DNA of 64,000 bases from Cytophagales bacterium (lineage in GTDB: Bacteria > Bacteroidota > Bacteroidia > Cytophagales > Cyclobacteriaceae): assembly GCA_033344775.1 (NCBI GenBank), contig JAWPMT010000004.1, positions 434,001-498,000 of the forward strand. Direction: 5' to 3'. The position numbers and the translations under genes are program-made. A model generated the notes under the pieces. It searched no databases. It saw nothing but the letters and a program-made list of their open reading frames with translations, and was not told where the DNA came from. Positions within the stretch are counted from its first letter, which is position 1; every line of letters starts with the position of its first letter. Shown piece after piece: positions 1 to 7,791 of this stretch.

Positions 1-212
1 ACCCAATCTGCCCGATTGTATCCTTGCAACAGGTTCAAGTCTCTTTGATGACGGGACTGATCTTCCCAGTCCACGACTCGAATCCCCTGAACCTTTATCC
101 CTTTATTTGCATCCAACCATAATGCAGGATCAATTGAAATTTGGGCATTAAGTGGGGAGCATAAACAGGTACAGATCAGCACCATCGCCAGGCGGCAGAT
201 CGAATTCAGCAT
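1..212 (-). CDS. N-terminus of a secreted protein, LamG-like (partial, runs off the left edge)
   Basis: An open frame on the minus strand begins with ATG at 212 and is still open at base 3, so about 70 codons are seen. It starts with a hydrophobic signal peptide ending in a typical NA|Q cleavage site. The mature part begins ISIDPALWLDANKG. An ALWLDA start is common in Bacteroidota proteins with a LamG/concanavalin-like domain that are exported and often carry a type IX secretion tail. The tail would lie outside the window, so this is inference. A later ATG (codon 10) is an alternative start but would shorten the signal peptide. Function unknown. Confidence 0.6.
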   Translation of the reverse strand, partial: MLNSICRLAMVLICTCLCSPLNAQISIDPALWLDANKGIKVQGIRVVDWEDQSRHQRDLNLLQGYNRADW

Positions 213-272
213 TAGATTGTTTTCTAGTATCAATCATGCAAAATAGAAAATTCTTGCTCCCTGAAGCTTGGT

Positions 273-1151
273 TCAATTCCCAATGCTGTTCAATTCGTCG
301 AGTAAGTCATCGGTTTCAGTATCGATATTCGAACCAGATTCCTTCTCTTTTGATGGCGTTTCACTGGAATCACTCGCATCTAAAAAGGCATCCATTTCAT
401 CATTAAGGTCATCCCATTCTTCTTCAGAAGTACTGGTTTGGACAATTTCGGCAGGTATGTATTGAATGTTTCGACGTGACATTTCCTGTTCCAAAGCCAG
501 TTTCACTTCCTCCGTCTTTTTTAAGCTCCCTTGCATATGGAAGTAGTAGTTTTCAACCAGTGAGATATAATGCCTTACACGATTACGGAACAATATGGAG
601 AAGTTCCCCTGATCATCAAACACCTGAAAGCTACTCATATCGAAATGATTGATGAAGAATCCGGACCACTCCATTCCCTCGATGTAATCATTAAAGATCT
701 CTCCCTGATGCACCGTAGAGACATAGGACTTGTCCAATTCCGATAGCAGTATTTTGAAACCGTGATTTTTGACCAACTTCAGATCACCACTGGTTTTTAA
801 GGTCTCAATGGTATTATTGATTGGATTGTAATTGAAGTGTGAAAACAAATGCAATTTGAATTCCTGCTGTATATCCGCTCGAACTGAAGTATAAGGGTTC
901 TCCAGTAACTCCAGCACATTGTATGCACTGTTGATTTTTTCATCGTACTCAATGATCCTTCTATTGAGTTGATTAAAGTCCTTGGACAGGTCCTGATGCA
1001 TACTGGCCAGATAGGCAATTTCCCGATCAGTGAAATCCGAGTCTTCATCCCATTCCTCCAGTTCAAAGGCAATGTAAATACTGGCAAAGAGCACCAAGAA
1101 TTCGAAGAAATATTCGAATACTTTTCGTTTATTATTTCCTATTACCGTCAT
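273..1151 (-). CDS. Membrane-anchored protein, DUF6090-like
   Basis: 292-residue protein with a short basic N-terminus, then one membrane segment (about residues 13-30) ending in an IAFELEEW motif. This layout resembles the Bacteroidota DUF6090 family, in which a single membrane helix ends in a similar ALQINNW motif and is followed by a helical soluble domain with a YL..L..DL motif; YLASMHQDL is seen here. The last 60 residues are very acidic and probably disordered. The start codon overlaps the stop of the upstream YceI gene by 4 bp (ATGA), so the two are translationally coupled. Family assignment is by eye; no biochemical role is known. Confidence 0.65.
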   Translation of the reverse strand: MTVIGNNKRKVFEYFFEFLVLFASIYIAFELEEWDEDSDFTDREIAYLASMHQDLSKDFNQLNRRIIEYDEKINSAYNVLELLENPYTSVRADIQQEFKLHLFSHFNYNPINNTIETLKTSGDLKLVKNHGFKILLSELDKSYVSTVHQGEIFNDYIEGMEWSGFFINHFDMSSFQVFDDQGNFSILFRNRVRHYISLVENYYFHMQGSLKKTEEVKLALEQEMSRRNIQYIPAEIVQTSTSEEEWDDLNDEMDAFLDASDSSETPSKEKESGSNIDTETDDLLDELNSIGN

Positions 1152-1735
1152 TTCTTTAAAACAAAATCAGCTTCAATATTTACTGTGATCACTTCGGACA
1201 ATTTCCGACTGACAATTGTTGGGACCTTAATGTTGTGTTCCTCTAGTTCAACTTGAAATTTGGAGGCGAGTCGAACGACATCATCTTCCACCACAATGTC
1301 GCATTTGATCGTACGTGCCTGTTCGATCCCATGTAAGAGCAATTTCCCTTCGGTCGTCACGGTGTAATAGCCATTCTTGGTAAAATCAATGTCATCAGTG
1401 ATCAACCCTTTGTATATGCCCTTGGGATACTTTTCCGTTTCCATATAGTTTTCATTGAAGTGCTCCCGTTGAAGTGGGGCATTGAATCCTCTGAAAGTAG
1501 AAATGGGAATAGATACCGCAAAGGCCTTTTTCTCACGATCAAGAATTCCCAAAATGGAACCCGTACTGGCTTTGATTAATTCGAGAGGAGCATCGGACTC
1601 AAAGGCCACTTTCCCTTCTTCAATATAATATCGGTTTTGGGCCTGTAATTCATAGGTAGCACCTATGAGGCATATCATTAGAAATAAGCTGGAGCTCATT
1701 CTTTTCCTGATGCTTGTTGAGGTAAGCTTGAGCAT
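1148..1735 (-). CDS. YceI-family secreted lipid-binding protein
   Basis: 195-residue protein with a signal peptide (about residues 1-33, cleavage near LQAQ). The rest fits the YceI-like beta-barrel lipocalin fold: an early GKVAFESDAPLE strand, a central FNAPLQREHFNENYMET stretch where the family has its usual M..EHF...FD/Y pattern, and a late LLLHGIEQ strand matching the family's L.L.G..K pattern. YceI proteins bind isoprenoid or other amphiphilic ligands in the periplasm; the ligand here is unknown. It is the first gene of a two-gene unit with the DUF6090-like gene (4-bp overlap). Confidence 0.8.
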   Translation of the reverse strand: MLKLTSTSIRKRMSSSLFLMICLIGATYELQAQNRYYIEEGKVAFESDAPLELIKASTGSILGILDREKKAFAVSIPISTFRGFNAPLQREHFNENYMETEKYPKGIYKGLITDDIDFTKNGYYTVTTEGKLLLHGIEQARTIKCDIVVEDDVVRLASKFQVELEEHNIKVPTIVSRKLSEVITVNIEADFVLKK

Positions 1736-1888
1736 GGTTTGATGTTTATCATTAAAAAACTTCTCCCCTGTACCCGACTGACCTTTCTAAATGTTGGCTG
1801 TGGCTTTTTGAATTAGACCAACAGACATGATTAATAGATGATTGGTGTAATTAGAGACAATAAATACGATGAGATCATCTATCGTTAC

Positions 1889-3754
1889 TTAATTGCAGGA
1901 CGCACAGTAAGTATCGGCAAGGGACTCATTCAGTAGCAATTGAAAAGTATATCCTCCTTTGGCTTTGGTTTTAAACAGGTTGCAAAAGATGGCATTGTGA
2001 TTTTCTGCGGTAAAGGCAATGAGCTGCTGATAGTTGGATTTCTTCAAATATTCAGAATTTTTCAGCGTCAGGCGGAAGTAATAGTCAATCAATTCAGGGT
2101 CAACATCTTCGTCATATACTCGCTGTGCCAAAACCTTTTCAGCCCAATTAAATCGACTGTACCGTGATAGAAACCTGGCCAGGTACAACCTTTCTTCATC
2201 TGAAAGATCTAGAGACCTGTAATTCTGATAGATCGCACGAATGGCCTTGTTCTTATGCCGATAGGCATTGCGTTGATCAAAAAAACCTGTTTCGAGTAAG
2301 TTGTAATTGACCCAAATCCGGGTGTATAACGTCGGGTCTATTTTGTGTCGCAACTTTTTGATCAAGGCCAATATGGACTTCCGGTCCTTTCCGAAAGTAA
2401 CGCTATTGGCCGACCTGAGCTGCAACGCAATCAGGTTATATTGTACTTTCGGATTATCTGGAATAAGTACTGATAATTCCTTAAAGGCCTTCAAAAGTTC
2501 ATCATCAGAAAATCTCCCATATCCGTATTGAAAAACCAGATCATTCACCATCAAAGGACCTAAGGCCGCTATTTGTGGTATTTCCAGACGCCCGATGAAG
2601 TCGTCAGGTAGTCGTTCGTTTCTGATCTGCTCAAAAATGGTATATTGAAGGAACCTGGCAGAGGTCAATTGCTTTAATTTGACCTTCTGGGCAAACACTT
2701 CGACCAAAGTCTCGGGATCGTCAAATACGGTTACCTTTTTCTGTAAGTTCATTGTGATCACCCCGATTCGATGTTTGGACAGAATTGCTTCCATTTCACT
2801 TTCTTCTGACAACTCCTGAAGTTCTTCTTTGATTTTGTCTCGCTGCTTTCTGGATAAATATTGATACTGAGTTCCGTGTATGTCCAGATAAAATGAGTTC
2901 CAGTTCTCTATTGCGGACACATTAAAAGGAATCTCATGATGCTGAAACGCCTCCATTGCTTTGATCAGACTTGCAGCTCGCTGATGCTGCAATGCTTCAT
3001 TTCGAGTGGTCGTGCCCTCTACCGAAGTGTACGCCCGAATGTCTACGGATTTGATATCATAGTCACTTAGGTGTAGAGAATCGTATATCGGACGAATATC
3101 ATCTGGTTCATATGCCGCCCGATCCTTTTCAAATGGAATAGTGAACGTCAACGATTTATTTGCTTCAAATTCGTTTGGGATCTCCCTGGGGATGGAGTCA
3201 CTGTATAGCCCCATTTCCAGTAACTCCCAATCATTGAATTCCATTCCAGAAGTCAGGTAATAACCACAATGAAATCGTTTTTGCAGTACAATCAGGTTAC
3301 ATTCAATCTCTGAGGGATCATAATGTTTTGGTAACTGACCAAAATTGATCATTACCCCATTGCCATAAGGGATAATCTTTTTCTTAAGTTCTTTTCGGAA
3401 AATAGGTGGAAGTAGTTCACCTCTGTGTGCCCAACTATCTCCCAACTGGTTGCCAGTTTCACAATCTATCTGAGACCGATCAATGATGTCCACCGCAATT
3501 CCATCCTTACGCTTATCAAATATTTTGTCAAAGTAATCTTTGTCCCGAAAGTAGAAATAGATCTCTCCGTTTTTCACCTCCAGGTCGTAGCGTACATCAA
3601 TCGGGAGTTTCGAAACAATATCGTAATATTTCCGGCATTTCTTTATTCGCTTAGGTCCCGGGTTCTTGATTTCATTTACAGGATTATCCTGCCCAAATAG
3701 CAGAAATGGAATCCAACACAAAGAAATAATAAGGACTAAAGGCCGGATGCGCAT
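1889..3754 (-). CDS. Secreted protein with OmpA-like and helical repeat region
   Basis: 621 residues with an N-terminal signal peptide ending near LLFGQ. Residues about 200-290 resemble an OmpA C-terminal-like domain: TFTIPFEKDRAAYEPDDI corresponds to the I.F......L.......L segment, and DIRAYTSVEGTTTRNEALQHQ corresponds to the family's GHTD..G....N..LS..RA region. The usual peptidoglycan-binding Asp/Arg pair is not clearly kept. After residue 350 the protein is rich in helices with TPR-like spacing. It ends in a Cys pair (YCASCN). It stands alone on the minus strand. Probably periplasmic or outer-membrane associated; precise role unknown. Confidence 0.55.
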   Translation of the reverse strand: MRIRPLVLIISLCWIPFLLFGQDNPVNEIKNPGPKRIKKCRKYYDIVSKLPIDVRYDLEVKNGEIYFYFRDKDYFDKIFDKRKDGIAVDIIDRSQIDCETGNQLGDSWAHRGELLPPIFRKELKKKIIPYGNGVMINFGQLPKHYDPSEIECNLIVLQKRFHCGYYLTSGMEFNDWELLEMGLYSDSIPREIPNEFEANKSLTFTIPFEKDRAAYEPDDIRPIYDSLHLSDYDIKSVDIRAYTSVEGTTTRNEALQHQRAASLIKAMEAFQHHEIPFNVSAIENWNSFYLDIHGTQYQYLSRKQRDKIKEELQELSEESEMEAILSKHRIGVITMNLQKKVTVFDDPETLVEVFAQKVKLKQLTSARFLQYTIFEQIRNERLPDDFIGRLEIPQIAALGPLMVNDLVFQYGYGRFSDDELLKAFKELSVLIPDNPKVQYNLIALQLRSANSVTFGKDRKSILALIKKLRHKIDPTLYTRIWVNYNLLETGFFDQRNAYRHKNKAIRAIYQNYRSLDLSDEERLYLARFLSRYSRFNWAEKVLAQRVYDEDVDPELIDYYFRLTLKNSEYLKKSNYQQLIAFTAENHNAIFCNLFKTKAKGGYTFQLLLNESLADTYCASCN

Positions 3755-3855
3755 GATTTAGCTGTATCTGTTGTTACCTATTATGAACTAACTTTATCAA
3801 ATTAGGTTTCAACAATCCATACAATCAGCATAGCAGATCTGAATCCAGGTAATTG

Positions 3856-4296
3856 TTACACTCCTGCAAAAGTCCGTTTATACACCGGCTTTCGATACAA
3901 AAACTGTCCCAACAGTGCGGGATACATGAGCAGGTCTGTCAAAATAGTGCCAGTGGAAAAAGTTATATCATCAATAATGGCGGAGCCATCGTTTCGCTGC
4001 TCCACAGAATGGTGATGCTTCCAGGATTTTAGAAAAAAAGGAAGTTTAGATCCCTCATCAATGAAGTACCAACGATCTCCTGTTTCTGCATCTTCTGTGA
4101 TATCACTGACCCATTGTTGTTTGAAAAAGATGAAGTTCAATTCTAACTGGACTTTATCTCCCTTTTTGCAACCATCAAATTGTTGCAGCTTAACCGGTGG
4201 GAAAGGAGGATTTAGTGAAAGAAATAAATCCTGGGTAAACCCATCTTTCACAGTTTGCAGTGGTGCTTTTACCGAAGTAGTGATTCGAAGTTTCAT
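3856..4296 (-). CDS. SRPBCC-family protein
   Basis: About 146 residues from ATG at 4296; an in-frame GTG at 4311 would add five residues and is less likely. The start KLRITTSVKAPLQTVKDGF is the usual beta-helix opening of SRPBCC (START/Bet v1-like) domains, followed by a long beta stretch and a C-terminal helix (TDLLMYPALLGQFLYRKPVY). These cytosolic proteins bind hydrophobic ligands; this type resembles the cyclase/dehydrase-like branch found in many Bacteroidota. No partner gene is adjacent. Function is not known. Confidence 0.6.
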   Translation of the reverse strand: MKLRITTSVKAPLQTVKDGFTQDLFLSLNPPFPPVKLQQFDGCKKGDKVQLELNFIFFKQQWVSDITEDAETGDRWYFIDEGSKLPFFLKSWKHHHSVEQRNDGSAIIDDITFSTGTILTDLLMYPALLGQFLYRKPVYKRTFAGV

Positions 4297-4516
4297 CTGA
4301 CTGGATAACACGCGCTCAAGGAATAGGTTTAGTCCTAGCTACCTTTTTTGGAAAGCAGCATCCTTTGCTCCACGGTAATGATCCCGAAACCACGAAATGG
4401 CATATTCATTGAATCTTAACACTATTCATCAAATCCTATGTATTTCTTAAAACTGTTTTAGTTATATTCATTAATATTCATCAGAAATACTACCAGCTGA
4501 TTTTTTTTCAGACATC

Positions 4517-5599
4517 ATGGACATACTTTTTATCAATAGTGAGCACTTCTGGCTCAATGGATGGCTCAATACTCCCACCGGCATTAAATACGCCATGGAT
4601 ACCCTCAAAGGCTTTGGCATCAATGTCAATTGCGAGGAAATACGGTCATCTGAAGCACTTGAATCGTTACTGGGCCGCCTACCCTATCAGACATTGCTCT
4701 GGCCCAATGCCTATTACACTCGCAATGCATTAGGTGAGGTGGTCTGGTTGCAGGAATACATCGAAGAACGTGGATTGCCTTATGTTGGTACCCCGGTTCA
4801 AGGGTTAAAGAACATGCTCCATAAGAATCTAACACATCAACTTCTGCAAGCAGCAGATATTCCGGTACCCGCTCATTTGACCATCTCACGCCATCGACTC
4901 ACACAAATAGACCGTCTAATTGAAAAAAGCGCATTGCAATGGCCCATTGTGATTAAACCCTCCAGTGAATCCTGCAGCATGGGAATTCTAAAAGCAGAAA
5001 ACCTTGATGAAGCCAAAGAACATATCACTCAATTATTTCATGACTTCCCGAATAGCGATGCCTTATTAGAAACCTTCTTACCCAGCGAAGACGTCACCTG
5101 TGGTTATCTGGCGATGGGAGATCAGCAATTATTGCTTCCTACGTATTATCAATCATTAGAAGTATCAGGAAACACCCATGTGGTGGAACGGGACATTGGT
5201 ACAGGTCCGTGGGGAGGTTCATCGATCATCATGCCTCCTGTAAAAGACACTTTAGTTCTGGAACAACTGCAAGATCAGATGCCAAAACTCGCTGCAGCCG
5301 TGGGAATCACTGGAGTCACACGGGTCGACGCTCGAATGGATGAAGATGGCACGCTCAAATTCTTCGACGTGAATGGCATGCCTGCCCTTTCATATCCGAG
5401 AAGTGTACTGGTTCGACAGGTGAGAGAATGCTTCCCGGAATTACCAGACCACAGCGCCTATGAATACTTGCTCAGAACCATCGTTATCATTGCTGCTGAT
5501 CGATTTGAATTGTCTATACCCAATTCGGTCTGTGACCAAAACTTGTTCTCCCTAGAGAGCCCACTGATGACAACATTGAATGTTTCTCATAGCATCTGA
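4517..5599 (+). CDS. ATP-grasp enzyme, D-Ala-D-Ala ligase-like
   Basis: 360 residues. The middle and C-terminal parts carry the ATP-grasp fold as in D-alanine-D-alanine ligases: YVGTPVQGLKNMLHKNLTHQLL then GIPVP-like DIPVPAHL, the lysine strand WPIVIKPSSESCSMGI, an acidic strand DALLETFLPSEDVTCGYL, and the metal-site strand RVDARMDEDGTLKFFDVNG. The final D-x-N replaces the E-x-N typical of Ddl. It is therefore probably a Ddl-related ligase joining an acyl phosphate to an amine rather than the housekeeping Ddl. It stands alone with a 200-bp upstream gap. Substrate unknown. Confidence 0.7.
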   Translation: MDILFINSEHFWLNGWLNTPTGIKYAMDTLKGFGINVNCEEIRSSEALESLLGRLPYQTLLWPNAYYTRNALGEVVWLQEYIEERGLPYVGTPVQGLKNMLHKNLTHQLLQAADIPVPAHLTISRHRLTQIDRLIEKSALQWPIVIKPSSESCSMGILKAENLDEAKEHITQLFHDFPNSDALLETFLPSEDVTCGYLAMGDQQLLLPTYYQSLEVSGNTHVVERDIGTGPWGGSSIIMPPVKDTLVLEQLQDQMPKLAAAVGITGVTRVDARMDEDGTLKFFDVNGMPALSYPRSVLVRQVRECFPELPDHSAYEYLLRTIVIIAADRFELSIPNSVCDQNLFSLESPLMTTLNVSHSI

Positions 5600-5683
5600 T
5601 CATTTAAAAAATACTTGTCCAATTTTCGGTTGCAGTATCCTTGAAGGCTTGGGTTTCTTTGAGAAAAATTAAAGATTTGAAGG

Positions 5684-6736
5684 ATGCTGGTGACTGACCC
5701 CAATAGAATTACAACGTATTATGATGCCCTGGTGGAAAAGCGGTCAGATTATGTCGGCATCTTTTATGCCGGTGTAAAAACGACATCTGTCTTTTGTATT
5801 GCCACATGTCGGGCCCGAAAACCCAAAAAAGAAAACGTCGAATTCTACACTTCCTTCAAGGATGCATTGGATCAGGGGTATCGTCCCTGCAAGATCTGTC
5901 GCCCTACTGAAAATGCCAATACGGCCCCCGATTTTGTAGAGACGGCCATCTCCATGGTGCGGGATCATCCCAAAGAAAAGATCACCGATTATCGATTAAG
6001 GGAACAAGGTATTAGTCCTGAAGCAGTACGCCGCTGGTTCAAAAGTCAATATGGGATTACCTTTCAGACTTACCAACGCATGTACCGGATCAACAATGCT
6101 TACATGGAGCTCAAACAAGGAGACCGGGCCACTCATGCTGCATTCGGTAATGGCTATGAATCGTTAAGTGGTTTTGGCTACACCTACAAAAAGCTCACTG
6201 GAAGCTCTCCAACCAATACACGGGAACAGCCATTGATCCTGATCAGTCGCACGGAAACACCGCTAGGGCCTATGTTTATTGCCGCCACGGACAAAGGGAT
6301 CTGTTTACTGGAATTTGTGGACCGACGTATGCTTGAAACGGAATTGAAAGACCTTCAACGGTTGCTCAAGGCACAGATCATTACAGGGGAAAATCAACAC
6401 ATTGTGCAAGCCAAAAAAGAACTCGGGGAATATTTCTCCAGTGAAAGGATCGCATTCGAAGTTTCTCTTGACACGCCCGGCACCGATTTTCAGCAACAAG
6501 TATGGGATCAACTGCTCACCATACCTTATGGTAATACCAGAAGCTATCAGGAGCAAGCGGTGCATGTTGGCAATCCTAAAGCTGTCCGCGCAGTAGCCTC
6601 CGCCAATGGTCACAATCGGGTTTCCATTATGGTGCCTTGCCATCGGGTGATTGGAAAAGGTGGTCAGCTCACTGGTTATGGAGGAGGATTGGAAAGGAAA
6701 CGTTGGCTACTGGATCATGAATCCGCAAGGAGCTAA
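5684..6736 (+). CDS. ada: Ada: methylphosphotriester / O6-alkylguanine-DNA methyltransferase and regulator
   Basis: 350 residues, nearly the length of E. coli Ada, with all three parts. The N-terminal Ada domain has the four zinc cysteines (C38, C42, C69, C72; FCIATCRAR and RPCKICRP), C38 being the acceptor of the methyl group from phosphotriesters. An AraC-type helix-turn-helix spans about residues 85-180. The C-terminal methyltransferase has the active-site PCHRVIGKGG motif with acceptor C319, and the upstream DFQQQVWDQLLTIPYGNTRSY segment. It repairs alkylated DNA and, once methylated, should activate its own regulon. The ATG at 5684 gives a full Ada domain. Confidence 0.95.
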   Translation: MLVTDPNRITTYYDALVEKRSDYVGIFYAGVKTTSVFCIATCRARKPKKENVEFYTSFKDALDQGYRPCKICRPTENANTAPDFVETAISMVRDHPKEKITDYRLREQGISPEAVRRWFKSQYGITFQTYQRMYRINNAYMELKQGDRATHAAFGNGYESLSGFGYTYKKLTGSSPTNTREQPLILISRTETPLGPMFIAATDKGICLLEFVDRRMLETELKDLQRLLKAQIITGENQHIVQAKKELGEYFSSERIAFEVSLDTPGTDFQQQVWDQLLTIPYGNTRSYQEQAVHVGNPKAVRAVASANGHNRVSIMVPCHRVIGKGGQLTGYGGGLERKRWLLDHESARS

Positions 6737-6853
6737 GGACAAGTTTAGATCATTAGAAAGTGTACAGCTTCAAGCTTTTTCTACGTTTGTTTTGCTCGAC
6801 CTGTAATGAATGGCCATTTCTGTCGTTGAATAGGAAACCTGCCTACAAAACCG

Positions 6854-7414
6854 ATGAAACTGCTATCGTTACTGCTATTGATCTGTACCAGCCTGATCCA
6901 TTTTACCCAGGCACAAACCAATCACATCCATCAATCACTAAAAAGACCTGTCTGGCAAGCAGACTCACTGATCTTCAAAAAGATCCGATCGAAAAAAGGC
7001 AAGTCCATCACAGTCATCAAAGGCACACAAGTAAAGGCCAAAGCCTTTAAGAACAGGCGATTGAAAGGATTTCTTCATACTCTATCTGCAGATACATTAA
7101 CGGTCATTACCAAAAAGGGATTGCATTCCATTCCAATGGGGTCGCTGAATTATATGATCATTTTTCATGGCTTCAAAAAGCAAATGATCAGTGGAGAATT
7201 GATCAGTAAAGGTACACTGGTCGCTATACCTGCGGCATTAGGATTAATTCTTGGCGTGAGAGAATCGTTAACGGGTGGTGATTTCGAAAAGCAATTGTAC
7301 GTTGGTTCGGCAACTTTTAGCATGGCCGCTGCTGCGCTCATTTTGCCAGGATCATTGATCCGACGCAAGAAACTAAGGACCGCCAAATGGGCGGCTACAC
7401 CAGAGCCTAATTGA
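6854..7414 (+). CDS. Hypothetical exported membrane protein
   Basis: 186 residues with a cleavable signal peptide (about 1-20, cleavage near TQAQ), a basic lysine-rich region (residues 40-75), a short GFLHTLSADTLTVITKKG beta segment, and two C-terminal hydrophobic stretches (about 118-135 and 150-165) followed by RRKK. The layout is seen in small Bacteroidota inner-membrane proteins that sense or bind at the periplasmic face, but I recognise no family. It follows ada by about 115 bp on the same strand and converges with the response regulator gene. Confidence 0.6.
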   Translation: MKLLSLLLLICTSLIHFTQAQTNHIHQSLKRPVWQADSLIFKKIRSKKGKSITVIKGTQVKAKAFKNRRLKGFLHTLSADTLTVITKKGLHSIPMGSLNYMIIFHGFKKQMISGELISKGTLVAIPAALGLILGVRESLTGGDFEKQLYVGSATFSMAAAALILPGSLIRRKKLRTAKWAATPEPN

Positions 7415-7427
7415 TCAATGGCAGCCG

Positions 7428-7790
7428 TTAATCCAGCAACTCGCGCATCACTTCAGCAAGTCGATCTGAGTCATAGGGTTTGCTGACCAAAACAGCGTTA
7501 CCTAATGCATCAATCGTTTCGATCGTACCTTTATCATTTAGCGCCGAGGTAAAAATGATGGGTAAATTCGAATGCTCTCGTAACTCAATGGCTGCTTCTG
7601 TTCCCAATTTTTCACCTACTAACATGATATCCAGCAAAATGAAATCCGGTGCATGATCTGACACATTCTGAACCAGATCATCTGCAGAATCGTATTTATT
7701 CAGAATCTCACACCCATGATCTTTCATCATGATTTCCAGTACCATGGAAGCAATCAGATCATCCTCGTAAATCAGCACTTTATTCGCCAT
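7428..7790 (-). CDS. Single-domain response regulator
   Basis: 120 residues covering only a receiver domain. The acidic cluster E9-D10-D11, phospho-acceptor D54 (ILLDIML), the S/T switch (FTSALN) and the invariant lysine (VSKPY) are all present. There is no output domain, so it acts through partner proteins or as a phosphorelay link. It starts 1 bp after the stop of the large histidine kinase, so the two are one operon and the kinase is its likely partner. The GTET-like stretch after the phosphorylation site (GEKLGTEAAIEL) matches receivers of the CheY/RpfG-like type used with HisKA_2 kinases. Confidence 0.9.
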   Translation of the reverse strand: MANKVLIYEDDLIASMVLEIMMKDHGCEILNKYDSADDLVQNVSDHAPDFILLDIMLVGEKLGTEAAIELREHSNLPIIFTSALNDKGTIETIDALGNAVLVSKPYDSDRLAEVMRELLD

Positions 7791-7791
7791 A

